Shown here piece after piece: positions 1-8,161 of a DNA stretch of 64,000 bases. The stretch is from Frisingicoccus sp009929615 (GTDB lineage: Bacteria > Bacillota > Clostridia > Lachnospirales > Lachnospiraceae), in assembly GCA_028692275.1 (NCBI GenBank), contig JAQUXR010000011.1:1-64000 (forward strand), read 5' to 3'. Each line of letters starts with the position of its first letter. Within the stretch, counting starts at the first letter, position 1. Below the pieces are notes generated by a model. The model did no database searches. It saw nothing but the letters and a program-made list of their open reading frames with translations, and had not been told where the DNA came from. A program made the translations under genes and the position numbers.

Positions 1-123
1 ATCAAAACATTAAGACGACAGGCTTACGGATATCGTGATGATGAATACTTCTTCCTTAAACTGTTTGATATCAGCAGGAAGACTTATGTCAGAAATCCTT
101 TATCCCACAAAATTTGTGATTGA
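1..123 (+). mobile_element. 3' end of a transposase gene (ISL3-like), cut by the window edge
   Basis: Frame 1 is open from the first base to a TGA at 121-123 and encodes 40 residues beginning IKTLRRQAYGYRDDEYFFLK. The basic AYGYRD..YF.L segment near the C-terminus is typical of ISL3-type DDE transposases; this is family recognition by eye, without alignment. The catalytic residues would lie upstream, outside the window, so completeness cannot be judged. The TGAGCCC just after the stop may mark the element's terminal repeat, but the opposite end is not visible. Alternative: an unrelated small basic protein tail. Confidence 0.55.
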
Positions 124-158
124 GCCCTTTTTTTTATAAAAATTTTCAATTTCGCCTA

Positions 159-187
159 TTTACATATGACTTTTGTTATTATATACT
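159..187 (+). promoter_or_regulatory. Sigma-A type promoter of tig
   Basis: TTTACA at 159-164 and TATACT at 182-187 are separated by exactly 17 bp, predicting a start near 194 and a leader of about 55 nt. The leader can fold an 8-bp hairpin (AAAAATGC at 204-211 with GCATTTTT at 218-225) immediately before the AAGGAGG ribosome binding site. Confidence 0.6.
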
Positions 188-249
188 ATAGATTAAAGTG
201 CATAAAAATGCTCTCATGCATTTTTCATATAAGGAGGAATATAAATATA

Positions 250-1524
250 ATGAGTGTACAAGTAGAAAAGTTAGAAAACAATACAGCAAAACTGACAATT
301 GAAGTTGCTGCTGAAGAATTTATCGCTGCTACAGCGAAGGCTTATAATAAAAACAAAAATCAGATTTCTGTACAGGGCTTCAGAAAAGGTAAAGCACCTC
401 AGGCTATGATTGAAAAATTATATGGTGCATCCATCTTTTATGAAGATGCAGCTAACGATTTGATTCCAGGTGCTTATGAAGCAGCTGCAAAAGAATCCGG
501 TTTAGACATTACATCTTATCCATCTATTGATGTTGTTCAGATTGAAAAAGGAAAACCTTTTATCTTCACAGCAGAAGTAGCTTTAAGACCGGAAGTTGAA
601 CTGGGCGAGTACAAAGGTGTTGAAATTGAAAAAGTAAACACTGAAGTTACAGATGAAGATATGGATAAAGAAATCGAATCCGTTCGTAAACAGAATTCCA
701 GAGAAATCACTGTTGAACGTCCTGCTAAAGATGGCGACACAGTTATGATTGATTATGCTGGTTCTGTAGATGGCGAATTATTTGATGGCGGTTCCGCAGA
801 AGGTCAGGCGCTTGTATTAGGTTCTAATACATTTATCCCTGGATTCGAAGAACAGTTAGTTGGTGTGGCAGCAGGTGCTGATGTCGATGTTAACGTAACT
901 TTCCCAGAAGAATACCATGCACCAGAATTAGCTGGTAAAGCGGCTGTATTCAAAGTAAAAGTAAATGAAGTTAAAGAAACAGAACTTCCGGAAGTAGATG
1001 ATGAATTTGCACAGGATATTTCTGATTTTGAAACATTAGCAGAATATAAAGAAGATTTAAAGAAACGCCTTACAGAACGTAAAGAGCAGGAAGCTAAAGC
1101 TGAAAAACAGCAGAAGGTTATGGATGTTGTTGTTGGTAATGCCAAAATGGATATTCCGGATGCTATGGTTCGTAAGAGCACAGATGAAATGATGAATGAA
1201 TATGCGCAGCAGCTTTCTTCTCAGGGTCTGAGCATGGATATTTATTTCCAGTACACAGGAATGACTCCAGAACAGCTTGCTGAACAGATGAAACCACAGG
1301 CAATTGCAAACATTAAGAATCGTCTTGTTCTTGATGCTATTGCAGCTGCTGAGAATATCGAAATTACAGATGAAGACGTTGAGGCTGAAATTCAGAGTCT
1401 TGCAGAAACATGGAAGATGGAAGCAGATAAAGTCAGAAGCTACATGGATGTAGATACAATGAAGAAAGAAATGTCCGCTCAGAAAGCTCTTGAGATGGTT
1501 ACTGACGCTGCAGTTGAAAAATAA
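250..1524 (+). CDS. tig: Trigger factor, ribosome-associated chaperone and prolyl isomerase
   Basis: Binds the ribosome near the exit tunnel and shields nascent chains in the cytoplasm. The 424-aa product has the three expected parts: an N-terminal ribosome-binding domain with the signature GFRKGKAP (about residues 45-52), an FKBP-type isomerase domain (about 160-240, with DGDTVMIDYAGSVDGELFDGG), and a helical C-terminal substrate cradle. The start chosen is ATG 250 (MSVQVEK), preceded by AAGGAGG; an in-frame ATG at 166 has no ribosome binding site, lies at the promoter and would add 28 atypical residues. It heads a tig-clpP-clpX-lon-engB block, a common clostridial arrangement that couples folding to degradation. 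Length is normal for the family. Confidence 0.97.
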   Translation: MSVQVEKLENNTAKLTIEVAAEEFIAATAKAYNKNKNQISVQGFRKGKAPQAMIEKLYGASIFYEDAANDLIPGAYEAAAKESGLDITSYPSIDVVQIEKGKPFIFTAEVALRPEVELGEYKGVEIEKVNTEVTDEDMDKEIESVRKQNSREITVERPAKDGDTVMIDYAGSVDGELFDGGSAEGQALVLGSNTFIPGFEEQLVGVAAGADVDVNVTFPEEYHAPELAGKAAVFKVKVNEVKETELPEVDDEFAQDISDFETLAEYKEDLKKRLTERKEQEAKAEKQQKVMDVVVGNAKMDIPDAMVRKSTDEMMNEYAQQLSSQGLSMDIYFQYTGMTPEQLAEQMKPQAIANIKNRLVLDAIAAAENIEITDEDVEAEIQSLAETWKMEADKVRSYMDVDTMKKEMSAQKALEMVTDAAVEK

Positions 1525-1554
1525 TCAGCCTGATTTAAACAGGAGGAATGAAAT

Positions 1555-2136
1555 TTGAGTTTAGTACCTTATGTCATTGAACAGACAAGCAGAGGAGAAC
1601 GGTCCTACGATATTTTTTCACGTCTTTTAAAAGACAGAATTATATTTCTTGGTGAAGAAGTAACGGACGTTTCTGCGAATCTGATAGTATCCCAGTTGTT
1701 ATTCCTTGAATCCGAGGATCCGGGAAAAGATATCAACCTTTACATTAACAGCCCGGGTGGTTCTGTTACTGCCGGAATGGCTATTTACGATACAATGCGT
1801 TACATTAAATGCGATGTATCAACGATTTGTATGGGTATGGCTGCCAGCATGGGAGCGTTCCTTCTTGCCGGCGGAACAAAAGGAAAGCGTATGGCACTTC
1901 CTAATTCTACAATTATGATTCACCAGCCTGCTGGTGGTGCTCAGGGTCAGGCTACAGAGATTAAGATTGTAGCAGAACAGATTCTCAAAACGAAAAGACG
2001 TTTAAATGAGATGCTGGCCGAGAATACAGGAAAGCCTTTGGAAATTATTGAACAGGATACAGAACGTGATAATTATATGACAGCCGAAGAAGCCATGGCT
2101 TATGGTTTGGTTGATAAAGTAATTACCAGCAGATAG
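1555..2136 (+). CDS. clpP: ATP-dependent Clp protease proteolytic subunit
   Basis: Serine peptidase that forms the double-heptamer chamber degrading proteins delivered by ClpX or other Clp ATPases. The catalytic triad is visible as Ser98 (in MAASMGAF), His123 (in MIHQPAGG) and Asp172 (in DTERDNY). The 193-aa length is standard. Translation starts at TTG 1555, supported by AGGAGGAATG ending a few bases upstream. The gene follows tig by 30 nt and precedes clpX by 29 nt, so the three are probably co-transcribed. No propeptide extension is apparent. Confidence 0.97.
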   Translation: MSLVPYVIEQTSRGERSYDIFSRLLKDRIIFLGEEVTDVSANLIVSQLLFLESEDPGKDINLYINSPGGSVTAGMAIYDTMRYIKCDVSTICMGMAASMGAFLLAGGTKGKRMALPNSTIMIHQPAGGAQGQATEIKIVAEQILKTKRRLNEMLAENTGKPLEIIEQDTERDNYMTAEEAMAYGLVDKVITSR

Positions 2137-2165
2137 TATGTATAGAAAGGGCGGAGGTGTCATTT

Positions 2166-3464
2166 ATGGCAGGACGCGTGGAAGATAAAAAAGTTCCAAG
2201 ATGCTCTTTTTGCAATAAGACCCAGGAGCAGGTCAGAAAATTGATTGCAGGTCCGGGTGCTTTTATCTGTGATGAATGTATCGGGATTTGTTCAGAAATC
2301 ATTGCTGAGGAATTTGAAGAGGAAGAAGATATCTCAGAAGGCATTCGTTTAATGAAGCCGGTAGAGATTAAAGCTTTTCTCGATGACTATATTATTGGAC
2401 AGGATGATGCTAAGAAAACTCTGGCTGTAGCCGTTTATAATCATTATAAACGAATTATGGCAGATAAGGAATCTGATGTGGAGCTTCAGAAGAGTAATGT
2501 TCTTCTGATGGGACCAACCGGTTCCGGTAAGACTCTGTTGGCACAGACGATGGCGAAGATGCTTAATGTACCTTTTGCGATTGCTGATGCGACTGCATTG
2601 ACAGAGGCTGGGTACGTAGGGGAGGATGTTGAAAATATTCTTCTGAAACTGCTGCAGGCTTCTGATTTTGATGTGGAGCGAGCAGAGTATGGCATTATTT
2701 ATGTCGATGAGATTGACAAAATCACAAGAAAATCCGAAAATGTTTCAATTACCCGTGACGTTTCCGGTGAGGGTGTTCAGCAGGCGCTGCTGAAGATTCT
2801 CGAGGGTACCGTTGCTTCTGTGCCGCCTCAGGGTGGACGTAAGCATCCTCATCAGGAATTTATACAGATTGATACAACAAATATTTTGTTTATCTGTGGT
2901 GGAGCCTTTGACGGTTTGGAGAAGATTATCGAATCCAGAATCGGTCAGAAAGGCATTGGCTTTAATTCAGAGCTGCGCCAGAATGAAGATGAAAAGAATA
3001 TTGGTGATTTGTTCCGTCAGACTTTGCCTGAGGACCTCATCAAATTTGGTCTTATTCCTGAGTTTGTTGGCCGTGTGCCGGTATGTGTAGCCCTGGATTT
3101 GCTGGATGAAGATGCGCTTGTGCAGATTTTAACCCAGCCAAAGAGTGCGTTGATCAAGCAGTATCAGAGATTGCTTGAACTGGATGGCGTTCGATTGAAT
3201 TTTGAACCGGATGCTATTCGAGAGGTTGCACATCGTGCCTTTGAACAGAAGACAGGAGCACGTGGCCTGCGTGCCATTATTGAAGATACAATGAAAGAAA
3301 TCATGTATCAGCTGCCTTCAGAAGAGTTAGTGGATTCTTGTACCGTTACCAAAGAGGTTGTGGATGGACGGGGAGAACCTATGCTGACTTATGGAGAGAA
3401 AACCCCTGTTAAACGGGTTACAGGTAAAAAAGCAGCGCCGAAGAGCAGCGGTGAAATTGCTTAA
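2166..3464 (+). CDS. clpX: ClpX, ATPase unfoldase of the ClpXP protease
   Basis: AAA+ hexamer that recognises, unfolds and feeds substrates to ClpP. The 432-aa product has the N-terminal zinc-binding domain with Cys13, Cys16, Cys35 and Cys38, Walker A GPTGSGKT at about 116-123, the GYVG pore loop, the RKH loop (GGRKHPHQ) and the ClpP-docking IGF loop at 264-266. ATG 2166 is preferred: GGAGG lies 8 nt upstream, whereas the in-frame GTG at 2157 overlaps that ribosome binding site. This is the canonical copy; a second, divergent ClpX lies near 54.5 kb and lacks the RKH loop. Confidence 0.97.
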   Translation: MAGRVEDKKVPRCSFCNKTQEQVRKLIAGPGAFICDECIGICSEIIAEEFEEEEDISEGIRLMKPVEIKAFLDDYIIGQDDAKKTLAVAVYNHYKRIMADKESDVELQKSNVLLMGPTGSGKTLLAQTMAKMLNVPFAIADATALTEAGYVGEDVENILLKLLQASDFDVERAEYGIIYVDEIDKITRKSENVSITRDVSGEGVQQALLKILEGTVASVPPQGGRKHPHQEFIQIDTTNILFICGGAFDGLEKIIESRIGQKGIGFNSELRQNEDEKNIGDLFRQTLPEDLIKFGLIPEFVGRVPVCVALDLLDEDALVQILTQPKSALIKQYQRLLELDGVRLNFEPDAIREVAHRAFEQKTGARGLRAIIEDTMKEIMYQLPSEELVDSCTVTKEVVDGRGEPMLTYGEKTPVKRVTGKKAAPKSSGEIA

Positions 3465-3482
3465 AAGTGGAAAGTTAATGAA

Positions 3483-3507
3483 GGGCTGTGCCATCGTGGT
3501 ACAGCCC
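3483..3507 (+). terminator. Hairpin between clpX and lon
   Basis: GGGCTGTGCCA and TGGTACAGCCC form an 11-bp stem with one G-T pair around a TCG loop. It is followed by TATTAG rather than a T-run, so it is either a weak or factor-dependent terminator or an mRNA processing or stability element. Confidence 0.4.
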
Positions 3508-3538
3508 TATTAGTTCATTATAGAAAGTGGTGCTAAGG

Positions 3539-5875
3539 ATGAATGATATATGTTTAGAATTACCGGTTATAGCTTTACGAGGATTGACAATACTTCCAAA
3601 TATGATTGTTCATTTTGAAGTGAGCCGGAAAAAATCTAAAATGGCCATTGAGGCCGCGATGTTAAAGGATCAGAATATTTTACTTCTGACCCAGAAAGAT
3701 ATTGAGATGGAAGAGCCTGGGGCACAGGACCTCTATGAATTTGGAACAGTTGCAAAGATCAAGCAGATTGTAAAACTTCCAAAGGATTCTCTCAGAGTTA
3801 TGGTTGAGGGAACCTATAGAGCCCATTTGGATAACTTGATTATGACAGAACCGATGCTGAAAGCAGAAGTTCATGTTTACGATAAAACCATCTGTGAAAT
3901 TGATGATTTGCAGAAAGCAGGGTATGTCCGTTATCTTCATGAACTTTTACAGAACTATGCTGCCCAGAATCCAAATTTCAGTGCAGAACTGGTACGCCAG
4001 CTTCTGGAAGAGGAAGATATATTAAGACTGGTCGATCAGCTGTGTACAAATCTGCCAATGGAATATAAGGAACGCCAGAAATGTCTGGAAGCCATAGATT
4101 TGCAGATTCGATTTGAAGTGCTGGCTGACTTTATGAATAAAGAAATTGAGATGATTCAGATCACCCGGGAAATCCAGGAAAAGGTTAAAGAACGGGTGGA
4201 TAAGAATCAGCGAGAGTATATCCTTCGGGAACAATTAAAAGTCATTAAAGAGGAACTCGGTGAGGATAATACTCAGACAGATGCGGACCAGTTCGAGGCT
4301 CAGCTTCAGGAATTGAATGCCGGTGAAGAGGTTAAAGAAAAAATCCAGAAAGAGATTGACCGTTTCCGTTCTTCTGCCAGCATGGCATCGGAAAATGGCG
4401 TGATACGTGGATATGTAGAGACGTTATTATCCATGCCTTGGGATAACCGGGATGAAGAGAATATAAGCTTGAAAGAGGCTGAAAAGGTCCTTCAGGAGGA
4501 CCACTATGGTCTTGATAAAGTCAAAGAACGTATACTGGAGTATTTATCTGTCCGGCTGCTGACAGGCAAAGGTGAAAGTCCGATACTCTGTCTTGTGGGC
4601 CCTCCGGGAACCGGTAAAAGTTCTATTGCCCGTTCTGTGGCCAGAGCTTTGGATAAAAAGTATGTTCGTATCAGCCTGGGCGGTGTCCGGGATGAAGCAG
4701 AAATTCGTGGACATAGAAAGACTTATGTTGGAGCTATGCCGGGACGAGTTGCGGCCGGACTTAAAAATGCCGGGGTAAAGAATCCGGTGATGTTATTAGA
4801 TGAGGTTGATAAAGCCAGCAATGACTATAAGGGGGATGTTTTTTCTGCCCTTTTGGAAGTTCTGGATTCAGAACAGAACTCAAAATTTAGAGATAATTAT
4901 ATTGAACTGCCGGTAGATTTGTCCGAAGTATTGTTTATTGCCACAGCCAATACATTATCGACCATTCCAAGACCGCTCCTTGATCGTATGGAAGTTATTG
5001 AGGTTAACAGCTACACTGAAAATGAAAAAATGCATATTGCAAAGGAACACCTGATTCCAAAACAGATTAAGATTCATGGGTTAAAGAAAAGCCAGATGTC
5101 TATGACAGATAAAGCTTTGGAAAAGATTATTATGCATTATACCCAGGAGGCTGGTGTTCGAAATCTGGAACGCCGGATTGGCGATATCTGCCGTAAAGCA
5201 GCCAGAGAAATTGTTGAAGAAGATAAAAAGACTATAAAAATAGGCATAAAAACAGTCGAAAAATATCTTGGAAAAGAGAGATACAGCTTCGACGAAGCAA
5301 ATCGCCGGGATGAAGTGGGCATTGTCCGGGGTCTGGCGTGGACCAGCGTAGGCGGCGTCACCTTGTCTGTAGAGGTCAATGTTCTTCCGGGTAAGGGCAA
5401 ATTTGAATTAACCGGGCAACTGGGAGATGTTATGAAAGAATCGGCCCGGGCGGGTATCAGTTTTATTCGCTCTATGAGCAGTGCTTATCACATTCAGCCG
5501 GATTTCTTTGATACACATGATATTCATATTCATATACCTGAGGGCGCTGTACCTAAGGATGGTCCTTCAGCGGGAACGACGATGGCAACTGCTATGATTT
5601 CCGCGATTACGGGAATTAAAGTAAAGGCCAGCGTTGCTATGACTGGAGAGATTACACTTCGGGGACGGGTGCTTCCTATTGGTGGATTAAAAGAAAAGAT
5701 TCTTGCAGCAAAGGTAGCAAAGATAAAAACAGTCGTTGTTCCGGCAAAAAATCTCAAGGATGTAGAAGAACTGGATGCAGAAATCTGCGAGGGTATGGAA
5801 ATTGTATATGCAGAAACAATGAAAGATGTGTTGGAAACAGCACTGATTCGTATGCCTGAAACGGAGAAGGAGTAA
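3539..5875 (+). CDS. lon: Lon protease (LonA), ATP-dependent serine protease
   Basis: Cytosolic AAA+ protease for misfolded and regulatory proteins. The 778-aa protein has an N-terminal LON substrate-binding domain (about 1-200), a coiled segment, an AAA module with Walker A GPPGTGKS near 354-361 and Walker B-like MLLDEVDK, and a C-terminal S16 peptidase domain with the PKDGPSAGTT motif. Ser677 and Lys720 (GGLKEK) form the catalytic dyad, at the same 43-residue spacing as in E. coli Lon. ATG 3539 is preferred, with GAAAGTGG about 9 nt before it; a GTG at 3527 has no ribosome binding site. It ends 2 nt before engB, so the two are translationally close. Confidence 0.96.
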   Translation: MNDICLELPVIALRGLTILPNMIVHFEVSRKKSKMAIEAAMLKDQNILLLTQKDIEMEEPGAQDLYEFGTVAKIKQIVKLPKDSLRVMVEGTYRAHLDNLIMTEPMLKAEVHVYDKTICEIDDLQKAGYVRYLHELLQNYAAQNPNFSAELVRQLLEEEDILRLVDQLCTNLPMEYKERQKCLEAIDLQIRFEVLADFMNKEIEMIQITREIQEKVKERVDKNQREYILREQLKVIKEELGEDNTQTDADQFEAQLQELNAGEEVKEKIQKEIDRFRSSASMASENGVIRGYVETLLSMPWDNRDEENISLKEAEKVLQEDHYGLDKVKERILEYLSVRLLTGKGESPILCLVGPPGTGKSSIARSVARALDKKYVRISLGGVRDEAEIRGHRKTYVGAMPGRVAAGLKNAGVKNPVMLLDEVDKASNDYKGDVFSALLEVLDSEQNSKFRDNYIELPVDLSEVLFIATANTLSTIPRPLLDRMEVIEVNSYTENEKMHIAKEHLIPKQIKIHGLKKSQMSMTDKALEKIIMHYTQEAGVRNLERRIGDICRKAAREIVEEDKKTIKIGIKTVEKYLGKERYSFDEANRRDEVGIVRGLAWTSVGGVTLSVEVNVLPGKGKFELTGQLGDVMKESARAGISFIRSMSSAYHIQPDFFDTHDIHIHIPEGAVPKDGPSAGTTMATAMISAITGIKVKASVAMTGEITLRGRVLPIGGLKEKILAAKVAKIKTVVVPAKNLKDVEELDAEICEGMEIVYAETMKDVLETALIRMPETEKE

Positions 5876-5877
5876 AC

Positions 5878-6477
5878 ATGCACGTTATTAAAAATGTAAA
5901 CCTTGAAACAGTTTGCGGGATTACAAGTAAATTACCGGAGAATAAACTTCCGGAAGTAGCTTTTGCAGGCAAGTCCAATGTTGGGAAGTCTTCATTAATC
6001 AATGCATTGATGAACCGCAAGTCCTATGCAAGAACATCGGGGCAGCCGGGAAAAACCCAGACTATTAATTTTTATAATATTAATGAGGAAATCTATTTTG
6101 TGGATTTACCAGGATATGGTTATGCTAAAGTATCTGAGGCTATCAAAGAAAAATGGGGTAAAATGATTGAAAATTATTTGCATTCATCGATGCAGCTGCG
6201 ATTGGTTTTCCTTCTCATTGATATTCGTCATGATCCTTCAGAAAATGATAAGCATATGTACCGCTGGATTGTGGAGCAGGGATTTAATCCGGTTATTATC
6301 GCAACAAAGTCTGACAAAATAAACCGGAGCCAGATTCAGAAGCATTTGAATATGATAAGAACTGTTCTCAGAGTTACAGAGGGAACACCGGTTGTTCCTT
6401 TTTCGGCCTTGAGTAAGCAGGGACGGGATGAAATCTGGGAGTTAATTGAGCAATTTGCACTAAATATTGAAATTTAA
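5878..6477 (+). CDS. engB: Ribosome biogenesis GTPase EngB (YsxC/YihA)
   Basis: Small GTPase needed for assembly of the large ribosomal subunit. The 199-aa product shows G1 GKSNVGKSS, G3 DLPGYGYAKV, G4 TKSDK and a G5-like SALSKQG, so a complete TRAFAC GTPase fold is present. It starts 2 nt after the lon stop, with GGAGAAGGAG inside the end of lon serving as ribosome binding site. The pairing of lon with engB/ysxC is a conserved Firmicute neighbourhood. Nothing unusual is seen in length or motifs. Confidence 0.95.
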   Translation: MHVIKNVNLETVCGITSKLPENKLPEVAFAGKSNVGKSSLINALMNRKSYARTSGQPGKTQTINFYNINEEIYFVDLPGYGYAKVSEAIKEKWGKMIENYLHSSMQLRLVFLLIDIRHDPSENDKHMYRWIVEQGFNPVIIATKSDKINRSQIQKHLNMIRTVLRVTEGTPVVPFSALSKQGRDEIWELIEQFALNIEI

Positions 6478-6496
6478 TAAAAAATTTATAGCAATT

Positions 6497-6539
6497 ATCC
6501 CTCATTTCGTATATTATATTAGTATATGAAATGGGGGAT
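6497..6539 (+). promoter_or_regulatory. 17-bp inverted repeat covering the ribosome binding site of the beta-CASP nuclease gene
   Basis: The arm at 6497-6513 (ATCCCTCATTTCGTATA) pairs along its whole length with 6523-6539 (TATATGAAATGGGGGAT), with two G-T pairs and a 9-nt loop. The GGGGG that serves as ribosome binding site for ATG 6544 lies inside the right arm. If the transcript begins upstream of it, the site would be sequestered. If transcription starts inside, the palindrome would instead act as a DNA operator. Confidence 0.6.
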
Positions 6540-6543
6540 TGTT

Positions 6544-8145
6544 ATGCGTTTGACATTTTCAGGGGCTGCTCATGAAGTGACAGGAAGCTGTCATTATCTG
6601 GAGGCCTGCGGACGGAAGATTTTTATTGACTATGGAATGGAGCAGGGGGAAGATTTCTTTGAGAATCAGCCTGTATCGGCAGCAGCATCAGACATTGATT
6701 ATGTGTTTTTAACTCATGCCCACATTGATCATTCTGGCTTACTGCCGTTGTTATATGCGGAAGGGTTTCAGGGACAGGTGTTTACAACGGATGCAACGAA
6801 ACAGCTCTGTGAGATTATGCTCCGTGACAGTGCCCATATTCAGGAATTTGAAGCGGAATGGAAGAATCGTAAAGGGCGAAGAGCCGGAAGAACAGAAGTT
6901 ATTCCATTGTATACGATGAATGATGCAGTAGGGGTTTTGGAACATTTTGTGGGCTGTGATTATAATCAGATTATTAATATATGCCCGGGAATAAAAATTC
7001 GATTTACAGATGTCGGACATTTACTGGGTTCGGCATGTATAGAAATATGGATTTTAGAGAATGGCACTCAGAAGAAGATTGTGTTTTCCGGAGATGTAGG
7101 TAATACGGACCAGCCATTGATTAAGGATCCGTCCTGTGTGGACCAGGCAGATTATGTTGTTATTGAATCCACTTACGGAGACCGCTCTCATGGGCAGACA
7201 CGTCCCGATTACGTAAAGGAACTCAGCCGGATTATCCAGGAGACTTTTGACCGGGGAGGGAATGTGGTTATTCCATCCTTTGCAGTTGGACGAACTCAGG
7301 AGATGCTCTATTTTATTCGTCAGATTAAAGCAGAAAATCGGGTTCAGGGACATGGGGAATTTGAAGTCTATGTAGATAGTCCACTGGCTATTGAGGCAAC
7401 GACGATTTTTAATCAGAACATTTATGACTGTTTTGATGAAGAGGCGATGGAACTGGTTAAGCAGGGGATTAATCCCATTACTTTTCCGGGTTTAAAAACA
7501 TCAGTTACCAGCGATGAATCTAAAGCGATAAATTTTGAAGCGAAACCGAAAGTTATTATTTCGGCATCTGGTATGTGTGAAGCAGGACGTATTCGTCACC
7601 ATTTGAAACATAATTTATGGAGACCTGAATCTACAGTTCTTTTTGTTGGATATCAGGGTCATGGGACACTGGGACGGGTATTAATTGAGGGAGCCGAGGA
7701 AGTGAAGCTTTTTGGTGAAACGATTGAGGTTCATGCCCATATAGAACAGCTGGCGGGTATCAGTGGCCATGCAGATAAAAATGGTCTGATTCATTGGCTG
7801 CAAGGGTTTAAAAACAAGCCGGAGAAAGTCTTTATTGTGCACGGTGAGGCGGCTGTATGCGATAGCTTTGCAGAATGCCTGAAGAGTGAGTATGGTTATG
7901 ATACAGTGGCACCTTACAGTGGAGCTAGTTTTGATCTGATGAATAACCGCTGTGTTGTTGATGCAGCACCGATGCGTATATCCAAGAAAGCAGCGGCTAA
8001 AAAGGCATCTTCCGTATTTGACAGGCTTGTTGCTGCCGGACGGAGGCTTATGCATGTTATCAATCAGAATGAGCAGGGTGCGAATAAGGATTTAGCAAAA
8101 TTTGCAGATCAAATTAATAATCTCTGCGATAAATGGGATAGATAA
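6544..8145 (+). CDS. Metallo-beta-lactamase fold RNA nuclease with beta-CASP and RMMBL domains
   Basis: Predicted RNA-processing hydrolase of the CPSF-73/YSH1-like beta-CASP group; no gene symbol can be assigned from sequence alone. The 533-aa protein begins RLTFSGAAHEVTGSCH, has the zinc ligands in HAHIDHSGLLP and the later motifs DVGHLLGSA and SGDVGN, a beta-CASP cap in the middle, and a C-terminal RMMBL motif (SGHADKNGL). ATG 6544 is preferred because GGGGG stands 6 nt upstream; an in-frame ATG at 6526 would lie in front of that site. The basic C-terminal tail may add RNA contacts. It follows engB by 66 nt, a gap occupied by a long inverted repeat. Confidence 0.88.
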   Translation: MRLTFSGAAHEVTGSCHYLEACGRKIFIDYGMEQGEDFFENQPVSAAASDIDYVFLTHAHIDHSGLLPLLYAEGFQGQVFTTDATKQLCEIMLRDSAHIQEFEAEWKNRKGRRAGRTEVIPLYTMNDAVGVLEHFVGCDYNQIINICPGIKIRFTDVGHLLGSACIEIWILENGTQKKIVFSGDVGNTDQPLIKDPSCVDQADYVVIESTYGDRSHGQTRPDYVKELSRIIQETFDRGGNVVIPSFAVGRTQEMLYFIRQIKAENRVQGHGEFEVYVDSPLAIEATTIFNQNIYDCFDEEAMELVKQGINPITFPGLKTSVTSDESKAINFEAKPKVIISASGMCEAGRIRHHLKHNLWRPESTVLFVGYQGHGTLGRVLIEGAEEVKLFGETIEVHAHIEQLAGISGHADKNGLIHWLQGFKNKPEKVFIVHGEAAVCDSFAECLKSEYGYDTVAPYSGASFDLMNNRCVVDAAPMRISKKAAAKKASSVFDRLVAAGRRLMHVINQNEQGANKDLAKFADQINNLCDKWDR

Positions 8146-8161
8146 AAGAAAGGAAGATAGA

